Shown here: in pieces, positions 55,978-64,000 of the stretch | Layout: every line of letters starts with the position of its first letter | Position numbering within the stretch: position 1 is the stretch's first letter | DNA from: Janthinobacterium sp. FW305-129 | Lineage (GTDB): Bacteria; Pseudomonadota; Gammaproteobacteria; Burkholderiales; Burkholderiaceae_D | DNA: 64,000 nucleotides | Assembly (NCBI RefSeq): GCF_020858115.1 | Contig: NZ_JACYMM010000005.1 | Location: 186,001 to 250,000 of the forward strand | Reading direction: 5' to 3' | Notes under the pieces: model-generated | Database searches by the model: none | The model's input: only the letters and a program-made list of their open reading frames with translations | What the model was told of the DNA's origin: nothing | Position numbers and translations under genes: made by a program

Positions 55978-57729
55978 ATGAGTTTATCGAGGCTCATCGC
56001 CGGCTTCGTGCGTCAGCATTGGCCGGCGTATGCCGCCGCCGCCGTCATGCTGACCGGCGTGGCAACACTGACCGTCTGGATCCCGCGCCGCGTGGGCGCC
56101 ATCATCGACGCCCTGGCCGCGCACCGCATGACGGCCGCCGAACTGTGGCTTGAGCTGCTGACCCTGCTCGCCGTCGGCGTCGTCATCTACTTCCTGCGCG
56201 TGGGCTGGCGCATCACCCTGTTCAAGGCCGCCTACCAGCTGGGCGTGATGCTGCGCACGCGCTTCTACACGCGCATGTCGCAGCAGGGCGCGTCGTTCTA
56301 CCAGAACCAGCGCACGGGTGACCTGATGGCGCTGGCGACGAACGACATCGACGCCATCGAAATGGCCGCCGGCGAAGCCATGCTGGCCGGTTTCGACGGC
56401 ACTTTGACCCTGCTGATGGTGCTCGGCATCATGCTGCTGGGCGTGGACTGGCGCCTGGCCTGCATCGCCTTGCTCCCCTTCCCGCTGATGGGACTGGCCT
56501 TCTGGCGCATTTCCAGCCATATCCATACGGCGTCGACGGATTCCTTGAAGCGCTTTTCGGCGCTGAACGACCATGTGCAAGAGTCCTTGTCGGGCGTGCG
56601 CACCTTGCGCGCGCTGGGCCTGGAAGAGCGCAGCAGCGCGCAGTTTTCCACCCTGGCCGGCCACGCGGCCAACGCCAGCCTGACGGCGCAGCGCTGGGAA
56701 GCGGCGTACGAACCTGCCGTCGGCCTGACCCTGACGGCCGCCACGGCGCTGACCCTGGGCCTGGGCGGCTACCTCGTGTGGCAAGACCAGCTGACCATCG
56801 GCGCGCTGACGAGCTTTTCCATGTACCTGGGCCAGCTGATCTGGCCCATGTTCGCCGCCGGCTGGGTGCTGTCGTTGATCGAACGGGGCCGCGCCGCCTG
56901 GCAGCGCCTGCAGCCGATGTTAGATGCGCCGCTGGCCATCGACGACCATGGAACGATTGATACGCTCACGCCCGGCCCCCTGCAATTGCAGGACATCGGC
57001 TTTGCGTATGCGGGCCAGACGGCGCCCGCGCTGTCCGGCATCTCGCTGCTGTTGCAGCCGGGCCAGACCCTGGGCCTGGTCGGTCCCACGGGCAGCGGCA
57101 AGTCGACCCTGCTGCGCGTGCTGCTGCGCCAGGTCACGCCGCAATCGGGCACGGCCACGTGGAACGGCCAGCCGCTGGACGCCTACACCCTGCATGCGCT
57201 GCGCGCGGCCATCAGCTGGGTGCCGCAGGAATCGTTCTTATTCTCCGCCACTATCGCCGACAATATCGCGCTGGCCCGCCCCGGCGCCACGCGCGAAGAA
57301 GTGGAACGGGCGGCGCAGCTGGCCGATATCCACGCCGATATTTTGCAGTTCCCGGACGGTTATCAAACGCACGTGGGCGAAAAAGGCATCACCCTGTCCG
57401 GCGGCCAGCGCCAGCGCGTGGCGATTGCCCGGGCCCTGCTGGCCGACAACGGCCTGCTGCTGCTCGACGATGCCTTATCCGCCGTCGATACGGGCACGGA
57501 AACGCGCATCCTGCAGCACCTGGAGGAATTGCGCCGCAAGCGCCCCGAGCGCAGCGCCATCATCGCCAGCCACCGCCTGAGCGCCGTCGTCAACGCGGAC
57601 CTGATCCTGGTGCTGCGCGACGGCCACGTGACGGAAACGGGCAACCACGACGCGCTGATGCAGCGCGACGGCTGGTATGCCAGCCAGTGGCGCTATCAAC
57701 AACTGGAGGCCAGCCTCGATGCCATCTAA
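55978..57729 (+). CDS. mdlA: ABC exporter half-transporter, MdlA-like
   Basis: 583 residues, six-helix membrane domain plus ATPase. It follows E. coli MdlA closely as I recall it: 'YQNQRTGDLMALATNDIDAI', 'LNDHVQESLSGVRTLRALGLE', 'GALTSFSMYLGQLIWPMFA'. Walker A GPTGSGKSTLL, ABC signature LSGGQRQRVAIARAL and Walker B LLLLDDALSAVD (Asp where catalytic Glu is usual) are seen. The non-consensus D after Walker B suggests this is the degenerate nucleotide site of a heterodimer. The start at 55978 follows AAAGGTAACC. Overlaps mdlB by 11 bp. Confidence 0.93.
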   Translation: MSLSRLIAGFVRQHWPAYAAAAVMLTGVATLTVWIPRRVGAIIDALAAHRMTAAELWLELLTLLAVGVVIYFLRVGWRITLFKAAYQLGVMLRTRFYTRMSQQGASFYQNQRTGDLMALATNDIDAIEMAAGEAMLAGFDGTLTLLMVLGIMLLGVDWRLACIALLPFPLMGLAFWRISSHIHTASTDSLKRFSALNDHVQESLSGVRTLRALGLEERSSAQFSTLAGHAANASLTAQRWEAAYEPAVGLTLTAATALTLGLGGYLVWQDQLTIGALTSFSMYLGQLIWPMFAAGWVLSLIERGRAAWQRLQPMLDAPLAIDDHGTIDTLTPGPLQLQDIGFAYAGQTAPALSGISLLLQPGQTLGLVGPTGSGKSTLLRVLLRQVTPQSGTATWNGQPLDAYTLHALRAAISWVPQESFLFSATIADNIALARPGATREEVERAAQLADIHADILQFPDGYQTHVGEKGITLSGGQRQRVAIARALLADNGLLLLDDALSAVDTGTETRILQHLEELRRKRPERSAIIASHRLSAVVNADLILVLRDGHVTETGNHDALMQRDGWYASQWRYQQLEASLDAI

Positions 57730-59527
57730 GAACGACCAAGCCACCACCGCCACGCCATCCGTGCGCCGCCAGGCCGCGCAAGCCGTCGGCCTGCTGCGCC
57801 GCGCCGCCGCGCCCGACCTGCGCCATTTATATTGGGCCACGTTCTGGCTGATTCTCGCCGCCGCCCTGGAAGTGACGGGCCCCATTTTAGGCAAGGCCCT
57901 GATCGACCAGCACTTGCTGCCGCGCAACCTGGACTGGACGCGCATGTCCCTGCTGCTGGGCGGCTGCCTGCTGACGGGCTGGGTCGCGTCCGGCCTGCGC
58001 TATTTGCAGCTGGTGCGCCTGTCCGGCCTGGCCATGCGCTCGGTGCAGCGCCTGCGCGAAACCGTCTACCAGCACGTGCTGCGCCTGCCGATGAGTTTTT
58101 TCGACCGCGCCATCACGGGCCAGCTGGTCAGCCGCGTCACCAACGACACGGAAGCCGTGAAATCGCTGTACGTGCAGGTGCTGTTCGTCATCCTCGACAG
58201 CTCCATCGTGCTGGTCGGCACCATGGCCGCCATGGCCTTCCTCGACTGGCGGCTGATGCTGATCGTGCTGGCGCTGCTGCCGGCCGTGCTGCTCATCGTC
58301 TTTTTGTACCAGCGCTGGAGCGCGCCGGCCGTCACGCGCGCGCGCGCCCTGCGCAGCGAGATCAACGGCCAGATCGCCGAATCGATCGGCGGCATGAGCG
58401 TGCTGCAGGCGAATAATGCGGAAAAGCGCTTCGGCGCGCGCTTCACGGGCATCAACCAGGACCATTACACGGCGCGCATGCAGGAATTGCGCGCCAACGC
58501 CTGGCTGCTGCGCCCCGCGCTCGACATGCTCAACATCGTGCTGCTGGCCGTCGTCATCTTCAGCTTCGGCCGGCGCGAGATGGGCGCCGTGGAAGTGGGC
58601 GTGCTGTATGCGTTCATCAGCTACATCGCGCGCGTGATCGAACCCTTGATCCAGATCACCATGCAGTTCAGCCAATTGCAGCAATCTGTGGTGGCGACGG
58701 CGCGCGTCTCGGCCCTGCTCGATGAAGCGCAGGCGCTGGAACACGCGCCCGGCAAAGCCGCGCCGGCGGCACGCCATGGCGCGCATGACGGCAACACGCC
58801 CGCCGTGGACATCGCGCGCCTGACGTTTGCGTATGTGGAAAACCAGCCCGTGCTGCACAAGCTGTCGCTGAGCATCCCGCAGGGCGCCTTCTTTGGCATC
58901 GTCGGCCACACGGGCAGCGGCAAGTCGACCCTGCTCTCCTTGCTGCTGCGTTTTTACCCCGTCACGCAGGGCAGCATCGCCATCAATGGCGTGCCCCTCG
59001 ACAGCATCGACAACGAGCAGTTCCGCGCCGACGTGGGCCTGGTGCCGCAAGACCCGTTCCTGCTGGCCGCCTCGGCGCGCGAAAACATCGACATGGGCCG
59101 CGGCTACACGCAGGCGCAGATCGAGACGGCGGCGCGCGCCGCGCATGCGCACGACTTCATCGCCGCGCTGGAGCACGGCTACGACACGCCGCTGGGCGAA
59201 GGCGGTTCGCGCCTGTCGTCGGGGCAGAAGCAGCTGATCGCGATTGCCCGCGCGCTGGCCGGCCAGCCGCGCATTCTGCTGCTGGACGAAGCGACCTCGC
59301 GCATCGATAGCCAGACGGAGCAGATCGTGCAGACGGCCCTCAATGAATTGCGCGGCAAGGTGACCATCATCGCCATCGCCCACCGCCTGTCGACCATCCG
59401 CGAAGCGGACCGGATCATCGTGCTCAACCATGGCCGCATCACGGAAGCGGGCCCGCACGACAGCCTGATGCAGATCGAAGGCGGCCTGTACCAGCGCCTG
59501 TATCTGCTGCAGCAACTGGCAGTCTGA
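57719..59527 (+). CDS. mdlB: ABC exporter half-transporter, MdlB-like
   Basis: 602 residues, same layout: 'ITGQLVSRVTNDTEAVKSLYV', 'EVGVLYAFISYIARVIEPLI' in the membrane domain. Then Walker A GHTGSGKSTLLSL, the signature LSSGQKQLIAIARAL, and Walker B ILLLDEATSRID with the catalytic Glu present. It pairs with the product of the overlapping upstream gene to form a heterodimeric exporter in which this subunit carries the active Glu. Substrate is unknown. The ATG at 57719 lies inside the mdlA end. Confidence 0.93.
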   Translation: MPSKNDQATTATPSVRRQAAQAVGLLRRAAAPDLRHLYWATFWLILAAALEVTGPILGKALIDQHLLPRNLDWTRMSLLLGGCLLTGWVASGLRYLQLVRLSGLAMRSVQRLRETVYQHVLRLPMSFFDRAITGQLVSRVTNDTEAVKSLYVQVLFVILDSSIVLVGTMAAMAFLDWRLMLIVLALLPAVLLIVFLYQRWSAPAVTRARALRSEINGQIAESIGGMSVLQANNAEKRFGARFTGINQDHYTARMQELRANAWLLRPALDMLNIVLLAVVIFSFGRREMGAVEVGVLYAFISYIARVIEPLIQITMQFSQLQQSVVATARVSALLDEAQALEHAPGKAAPAARHGAHDGNTPAVDIARLTFAYVENQPVLHKLSLSIPQGAFFGIVGHTGSGKSTLLSLLLRFYPVTQGSIAINGVPLDSIDNEQFRADVGLVPQDPFLLAASARENIDMGRGYTQAQIETAARAAHAHDFIAALEHGYDTPLGEGGSRLSSGQKQLIAIARALAGQPRILLLDEATSRIDSQTEQIVQTALNELRGKVTIIAIAHRLSTIREADRIIVLNHGRITEAGPHDSLMQIEGGLYQRLYLLQQLAV

Positions 59528-59536
59528 CAGGCAGGG

Positions 59537-59564
59537 GGCGCCGTTGCATGGCGCCACTTTTTTT
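59537..59564 (+). terminator. Rho-independent terminator of mdlAB
   Basis: GGCGCC-N7-GGCGCC stem followed by AC and seven T residues, 10 bp after the mdlB stop. Confidence 0.8.
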
Positions 59565-59591
59565 CTGTACGGCATTAGAAATGCCGTACAG
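59565..59591. promoter_or_regulatory. Perfect 12-bp inverted repeat upstream of the chemotaxis receptor gene
   Basis: CTGTACGGCATT-AGA-AATGCCGTACAG, directly after the T-tract of the mdlB terminator and 62 bp before the receptor ATG. As DNA it looks like an operator; as RNA a 12-bp hairpin with a 3-nt loop. It has no U-tract of its own on the plus strand. No binder is recognised. Confidence 0.5.
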
Positions 59592-59653
59592 ACGGGAGTA
59601 TATTCATCTGGCGGGCAGCGCCGACGGCCCCAACCACACTTCCGGGGGGCACC

Positions 59654-61354
59654 ATGCGCAGCAAACTGTCGATCAAGAATATCTTCACCGCCATTTTCCT
59701 GCTCAGCCTGGCGCTCTCCGTCATCAGCCTGTGGGCGCTGTTCCGCGTGGCGGGCAAGCAGGCCGAGGCGAACCGCGTCACGGAAACGCGCTACCAGTCC
59801 TACCTGCTGGCAGACGAACTGCGGCAAAGCTCGGACGACCTGACGCGGCTGGCCCGCACCTACGTCGTCACCGGCGACGCCAGGTATGAGCAGCAATATC
59901 TGGACATCCTCGACATCCGCAACGGCAAGAAACCGCGCCCCGACCATTACGAACGCATCTACTGGGACTTCGTGGCGGCGGGCATGCCCGTGCCCGCGTC
60001 GACGGGCCCCGCCGTGCCCCTGGCCGAGCTGATGCGCAAAGCCGGCTTCAGCGAGCAGGAATTCGCCAAACTGCAGGAGGCCCAGGCCAATTCCGACGGC
60101 CTGGTCAAGACCGAGGTGATCGCCATGAACGCCGTCAAGGGCCTGTTCGACGATGGCAGCGGCAACTTTACCAAGAAGGGGCCGCCGGATCCGGAAATGG
60201 CCCGCACCATCATGCATGATGCCGCCTACCACAGCAACAAGGGCAAAATCATGCAGCCGGTGAATGAATTCCTCACGCTGCTCGACCAGCGCACGAGCAC
60301 AGCCGTGCAGACGGCGATGAGCGGCACCATGGCCGCCTACTCCGTCACGGTCGGCGTGCTGCTGGTGTCGGTGATGGTCTCGCTGCTGTGCCTGTTCCTC
60401 GTGTACCGCCACATCAAGCGCAGCCTGGACCAGGCGATCGCCACGGCGCAGCTGATCGCCGGCGGCGACCTGAGCATCGACGCCGTCATCGAAAGGGCCG
60501 ACGAAATCGGCGTGCTGCTGCATGCGATGAACACCATTAACGCCAACCTGACGGGGCTGATAGGCGATATCCGCAGCAGCACCGGCGAAATGTCGGTGGC
60601 CACGCACGAAATCGCGCTGGGCAATGCCGACCTGTCGGCGCGTACTGAAGCGCAAGCCAGTTCCCTCGAAGAAACGGCCAGTTCGATGGAAACGCTGACG
60701 GCGACGGTGCGGCAAAACGCCAGCAACGCCGGCGAGGCGAACCAGCTGGCCGCCACCGCCTCGGCCGTCGCCGTGCAGGGCGGCGCCGTCGTCGCCCAGG
60801 TGGTCAGCACGATGGGCGCCATCAAGGAAAGTTCCAGCCAGATCGCCGACATCATCGGCGTCATCGACGGCATCGCCTTCCAGACGAATATCCTGGCACT
60901 GAACGCGGCCGTCGAGGCGGCGCGGGCCGGCGAACAGGGGCGCGGCTTCGCCGTCGTCGCCGGCGAGGTGCGCAGCCTGGCTCACCGCAGCGCTGCCGCC
61001 GCGCAGGAAATCAAGACCCTGATCGGCGCCTCCGTGGAACGGGTCGACGCCGGCAGCAAGCTCGTCGACGAGGCGGGGCGCACCATGGCGCTGGTGGTGG
61101 AATCGATCCAGAAGGTGGCCGCCATCATGAGCGAGATCACCAGCGCCAGCCACGAGCAAAGCGCGGGGATCAGCGAGGTTAACCAGGCCGTCACGCAGAT
61201 GGACAACATCACGCAACAGAACGCCGCCCTGGTCGAGCAGGCGGCGGCCGCTGCCGAGAGCCTGCAGGAACAGGCGCAAGCCCTGATCACGGCAGTCGCC
61301 ATCTTCCGCCTGAAGGGCAGCGCGCCAGGCCCGGCGGCCCTGGCCCTGCGCTGA
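59654..61354 (+). CDS. Methyl-accepting chemotaxis protein
   Basis: 566 residues. Helix 1 ([21 protein letters not shown]), a periplasmic region of about 180 residues containing '[28 protein letters not shown]' (the segment often seen in single-domain sensor MCPs of this family), helix 2 ([23 protein letters not shown]), HAMP, and the signalling hairpin [20 protein letters not shown]. No CheR-docking pentapeptide. The signalling half closely matches the receptor at 48741, while the sensor halves differ. A GGGGGGC stretch provides the ribosome-binding site. Confidence 0.95.
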   Translation: MRSKLSIKNIFTAIFLLSLALSVISLWALFRVAGKQAEANRVTETRYQSYLLADELRQSSDDLTRLARTYVVTGDARYEQQYLDILDIRNGKKPRPDHYERIYWDFVAAGMPVPASTGPAVPLAELMRKAGFSEQEFAKLQEAQANSDGLVKTEVIAMNAVKGLFDDGSGNFTKKGPPDPEMARTIMHDAAYHSNKGKIMQPVNEFLTLLDQRTSTAVQTAMSGTMAAYSVTVGVLLVSVMVSLLCLFLVYRHIKRSLDQAIATAQLIAGGDLSIDAVIERADEIGVLLHAMNTINANLTGLIGDIRSSTGEMSVATHEIALGNADLSARTEAQASSLEETASSMETLTATVRQNASNAGEANQLAATASAVAVQGGAVVAQVVSTMGAIKESSSQIADIIGVIDGIAFQTNILALNAAVEAARAGEQGRGFAVVAGEVRSLAHRSAAAAQEIKTLIGASVERVDAGSKLVDEAGRTMALVVESIQKVAAIMSEITSASHEQSAGISEVNQAVTQMDNITQQNAALVEQAAAAAESLQEQAQALITAVAIFRLKGSAPGPAALALR

Positions 61355-61465
61355 AGCGCAGCCAAAGTGTGCATTTTCGCAAAAATCTGCACATGCCATG
61401 ATATTTCTTGATTGCAACATCATATAATCGCTGCAGACAAGCATGGTCATTGCGGGGGCGGGACG

Positions 61466-63595
61466 TTGGCAGGCAGACAGAAACGGGCATCATGGGGCAA
61501 GGCGCATTGGCTGCTGGCATTGGCCTGCCTGCTGCCGCCCGCCGCCCATGCCCAGGCCGGCAACCTTGAGCAGCATATCGCCGCCGTGCGCGAGGATGGC
61601 CGCTTCGTGCCCGCGCGCGCCCTGCAGCGCCTGCAAGAGGTGGAAACGCAGGCGCGCAGCGCCCCCCTGCCCGTACGCGCAGAATTCCTTACCCAGCTGA
61701 GCAACGCCCGCATGCGCCTGGGACAGAACGACCTCGCCATGCAGCTGGCCGAGGAGCTGATCGGCTATGCCCGCATGAACAAGAGCGACGTGGCACTGGC
61801 GAAAGGCATACTCTGCAAGGCCTACATCACGTTCGCCATGAACGAACGCCGCGCCTCGCACCTGCTGGCCTTCGAAGCGGAACGCATCGCCAACCGCACG
61901 GACGACTTGCCCGTGCGCGTGCAGGCGACCATCAGCGCGGGCCAGTCCTGGGCCGAGGAAGGCAATTTTCCGTTTGCGCTGGCCAAGCTGCAGGCGGCCG
62001 TCGACCTGGCGCGCCAGAGCAACTCCCCCTCCAGCCTGGCCGCCGCCCTGAACGCCCTCACCCTGCTGTACACGCAGATGCGCGAATACGACAAGGGCTT
62101 CGAGGTGCTCGACGAGCTGCTGGCCGTATCAGGCACGCTGGCATCGCCGGGCCGCATGGCGCAGGCCAAGAATACGGAATACGGACTGGCGCTCGATGCG
62201 CAGCAGCCGCAGCGGGGCCAGCGCGCCCTGCTGGCGGCCCTGGCGCTGGAACGCCAGCTGGACGCGCGCGGCATGGTGGCCGTCACCCTCGTCAATCTGT
62301 CGGACAGCTACCTGAAGGAAAACGACTACGCGCGCGCCCTGCGCTACGCGAATGAAGCCATCACGGCGGGGCGCCTGGTCAACAACGAGCAGGTGGAGGC
62401 GACGGCGCGCCTCAACATCGGCCAGGCGCTGATCGGCCAGGGACGCTTGCAGGAAGGCAAGCAAAGCGTGGCCACGGGCCTGGCCTACTACGAACGCACG
62501 GCCAACCAGCCGGATATGCAGGCCGTGCTGCTGGAATACGGCACGGCGCTGGAAAAGGCGGGCGACCTGCGCGGCGCCGTCACGGCCTACCACCGCGAGC
62601 GGAGCATTTCCAACCAGCTGTTCGAGAAACAGCGGCAGAAGGCCGTGTATGAATTACAAGAAAAATATGAAGCGGAAAAGAAACAGCGCCAGATCGAGCT
62701 GCTGAGCCGCGAAAATCAGCTGAAAAGCACGGAAATCGACAACCGCCGCCTGCAGCAGCGCGTGTGGTGGCTGCTGGCGCTGGTGCTGGCGATGGCGTCC
62801 GTCATCGTCGGCTTGCTGTACCGCAAGGTGCGCCACGCGAACGTGCAGCTAAAGGTGAAGAACCAGGAACTCAAGCGCCAGAGCTCGCGCGACCCGCTGA
62901 CGGCCCTGTACAACCGCCGCCATTTCCAGGAATTCATGCGCAGCCATGCGGGCAAGCCGCAGCAGACGCACACGGGCAGCGACGTGGTGGGCGCGCTGTT
63001 CCTGCTCGATGTCGACCATTTCAAGCACATCAACGACCGCTACGGCCATGCGGCGGGCGACCTGGTGCTGACGACGATCGCCGAAACCCTGCATGAAGTG
63101 TTGCGCGAAACGGACATGATCGTGCGCTGGGGCGGCGAAGAATTCCTCGCCTTCCTGCCGGCCGTCGCGCGCGACGGGCTCGACGATATCGCGCGGCGCA
63201 TCCTCAACGGCATGGCGGCGCAACGCATCGACTACCAGGGGCAGAGCATCGAGGTGCACGTGTCCGTGGGCTTTGCGCCCTATCCGCTGGCGCCGCTGGG
63301 ACGGCCGCTGACGTGGGAACGCAGCGTCAACCTGATCGACATGGCCCTGTACCTGGCCAAGGCGCACGGGCGCAACCGGGCGTATGGCTTGCGCGGTTTC
63401 CATCACGTGGAACGCACGACCCTGGAAGCGGTGGAGCAAGACCTGGAACGCGCGTGGCGCGACGGCTATGTCGATTTGAGCGTGGTGCTGGGGGGAACGG
63501 ACGGGATGGATGCTGCAAGTACAGGGACAGGGACAACGGCGCACGGCAGGCCAGCGGGCGCCAGCGATGGCGTGGCCGCGGCCGCCATCACCTGA
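61466..63595 (+). CDS. TPR-repeat diguanylate cyclase (secreted sensor, membrane anchored)
   Basis: About 709 residues from a TTG start at 61466, chosen because a GGGGGCGGGAC ribosome-binding site precedes it. It directly starts a signal peptide (HWLLALACLLPPAAHAQA), and a TATAAT (61423-61428) lies upstream. An earlier in-frame TTG at 61412 would precede that -10 box. The order is: periplasmic TPR-like helical repeats (about 30-400), a coiled coil, one membrane helix (WWLLALVLAMASVIVGLLY), then a cytoplasmic GGDEF domain with active GGEEF and inhibitory RETD five residues before it. The C-terminal tail is low complexity. It makes c-di-GMP in response to an unknown periplasmic cue. Confidence 0.9.
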   Translation: MAGRQKRASWGKAHWLLALACLLPPAAHAQAGNLEQHIAAVREDGRFVPARALQRLQEVETQARSAPLPVRAEFLTQLSNARMRLGQNDLAMQLAEELIGYARMNKSDVALAKGILCKAYITFAMNERRASHLLAFEAERIANRTDDLPVRVQATISAGQSWAEEGNFPFALAKLQAAVDLARQSNSPSSLAAALNALTLLYTQMREYDKGFEVLDELLAVSGTLASPGRMAQAKNTEYGLALDAQQPQRGQRALLAALALERQLDARGMVAVTLVNLSDSYLKENDYARALRYANEAITAGRLVNNEQVEATARLNIGQALIGQGRLQEGKQSVATGLAYYERTANQPDMQAVLLEYGTALEKAGDLRGAVTAYHRERSISNQLFEKQRQKAVYELQEKYEAEKKQRQIELLSRENQLKSTEIDNRRLQQRVWWLLALVLAMASVIVGLLYRKVRHANVQLKVKNQELKRQSSRDPLTALYNRRHFQEFMRSHAGKPQQTHTGSDVVGALFLLDVDHFKHINDRYGHAAGDLVLTTIAETLHEVLRETDMIVRWGGEEFLAFLPAVARDGLDDIARRILNGMAAQRIDYQGQSIEVHVSVGFAPYPLAPLGRPLTWERSVNLIDMALYLAKAHGRNRAYGLRGFHHVERTTLEAVEQDLERAWRDGYVDLSVVLGGTDGMDAASTGTGTTAHGRPAGASDGVAAAAIT

Positions 63596-63652
63596 CGGTT
63601 GCCGCCGTGACCGGACCGGCGGCAGCCGGCCCTGGCGCGCTTATTGCGGTGA

Positions 63653-63982
63653 TTACTTGTGCGCGGCGTCCTGCATCTTTTCGCCGGCTTTTTCCACTTT
63701 CTTGCCCACGGCATCGGCCGCTTCGCTCATCTTCTTGTCGGCGTCAGCGGCAACCTGGTCCATCTTGGCGCCCGTATCGGCTGCAGCCTTGCTCACGGCG
63801 TCGTCAGCCTTGGTCGCGGCAGCCTTGATGTCGGCTTCTGCCTTGGCAGCGGCCGCATCGATCTTCTGGCCAGCTTGTTCCGCAGGACCGGCGGCGACAT
63901 CGTCCTTCTTCTGGCAGGCAGCCAGTGCCACAACCATCATCCCGGCGGCGCACACGGTCATCCAATTTTTGCTTACTTTCAT
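63653..63982 (-). CDS. Small Ala/Lys-rich lipoprotein
   Basis: 109 residues. The start at 63982 follows an AAAGGGA site; an upstream ATG at 63997 adds five residues. Lipobox VALAAC, lipidated Cys about residue 23. The mature part is an almost pure Ala/Lys/Asp helix with approximately 11-residue periodicity ('AAAKAEADIKAAATKADDAVSKAAADTG'), like LEA-type or YtxH-like stress proteins. Periplasmic lipoprotein; role unknown. It converges with the cyclase gene across a 57-bp gap that contains a TGCCGCCG/CGGCGGCA hairpin. Confidence 0.82.
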   Translation of the reverse strand: MKVSKNWMTVCAAGMMVVALAACQKKDDVAAGPAEQAGQKIDAAAAKAEADIKAAATKADDAVSKAAADTGAKMDQVAADADKKMSEAADAVGKKVEKAGEKMQDAAHK

Positions 63983-64000
63983 GATATTCCCTTTCATTGT

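Noticed and set aside
57887..61450. 1187-codon open frame on the minus strand, antisense to mdlB and the chemotaxis receptor
   Set aside because: Same GC-driven shadow effect; composition is Arg/His/Gly-rich and no family motif is visible.

Overview
The window is one contiguous stretch of a high-GC Gram-negative chromosome. Gene content and protein sequences fit a betaproteobacterium of the Oxalobacteraceae, most likely Janthinobacterium or a close relative (Duganella, Massilia). Pointers are the three-gene pyruvate dehydrogenase operon with a lipoyl-tagged E3, a 6S RNA gene beside zapA and an EVE-domain gene, CIRCE-controlled groESL, a phasin with a long Ala/Pro/Lys tail, and FecI/FecR/TonB-receptor iron genes. 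This placement is by recognition only; no search was run. I see no transposase, prophage, CRISPR array, tRNA or rRNA gene.

Layout: 1-6 kb, end of a LysR regulator, then an EmrAB/TolC-type efflux operon (outer-membrane lipoprotein, MFS pump, membrane-fusion protein) divergent from a TetR repressor, with a promoter and paired inverted repeats between them. 6-7.2 kb, an odd pseudo-metallophosphoesterase. 7.4-13.7 kb, lpdA-aceF-aceE on the minus strand. 14-18 kb, folD, prlC, holC and a small hypothetical gene; folD is flanked by two copies of a palindromic repeat. 18-25 kb, a branched-chain amino-acid-type binding protein, LysR regulators, an SDR protein, a cytochrome c, and ilvD. 25-31 kb, housekeeping: lgt, EVE protein, 6S RNA, zapA with a ZapB-like partner, a duplicated-domain secreted protein, groESL. 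31-36.7 kb, two MFS-type transporters, a GNAT enzyme and phosphoglucomutase.

36.7-46.8 kb is an iron-acquisition island. A Fur-boxed promoter drives an ECF sigma factor and a FecR anti-sigma, followed by two TonB-dependent siderophore receptors. A second Fur-type promoter with a structured 240-nt leader precedes a four-gene inner-membrane/periplasmic set (DUF4198, DUF3649, PepSY, DUF3325). No siderophore synthesis genes are present, so the island probably takes up siderophores made elsewhere in the genome or by other organisms.

46.8-64 kb mixes signalling (a GGDEF protein with a ruined EAL domain, two chemotaxis receptors, a TPR-GGDEF cyclase), metabolism (xylulokinase, cytosine deaminase, two GNATs), a phasin, an MdlA/MdlB-type heterodimeric ABC exporter, and an alanine-rich lipoprotein.

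The most unusual items are the pseudo-metallophosphoesterase fused to a STAND-like C-terminus, the leader with a 27-codon ORF before the DUF4198 operon, the hairpin touching the ribosome-binding site of the first receptor, the paired palindromic repeats around folD, and the long structured leader of groES.
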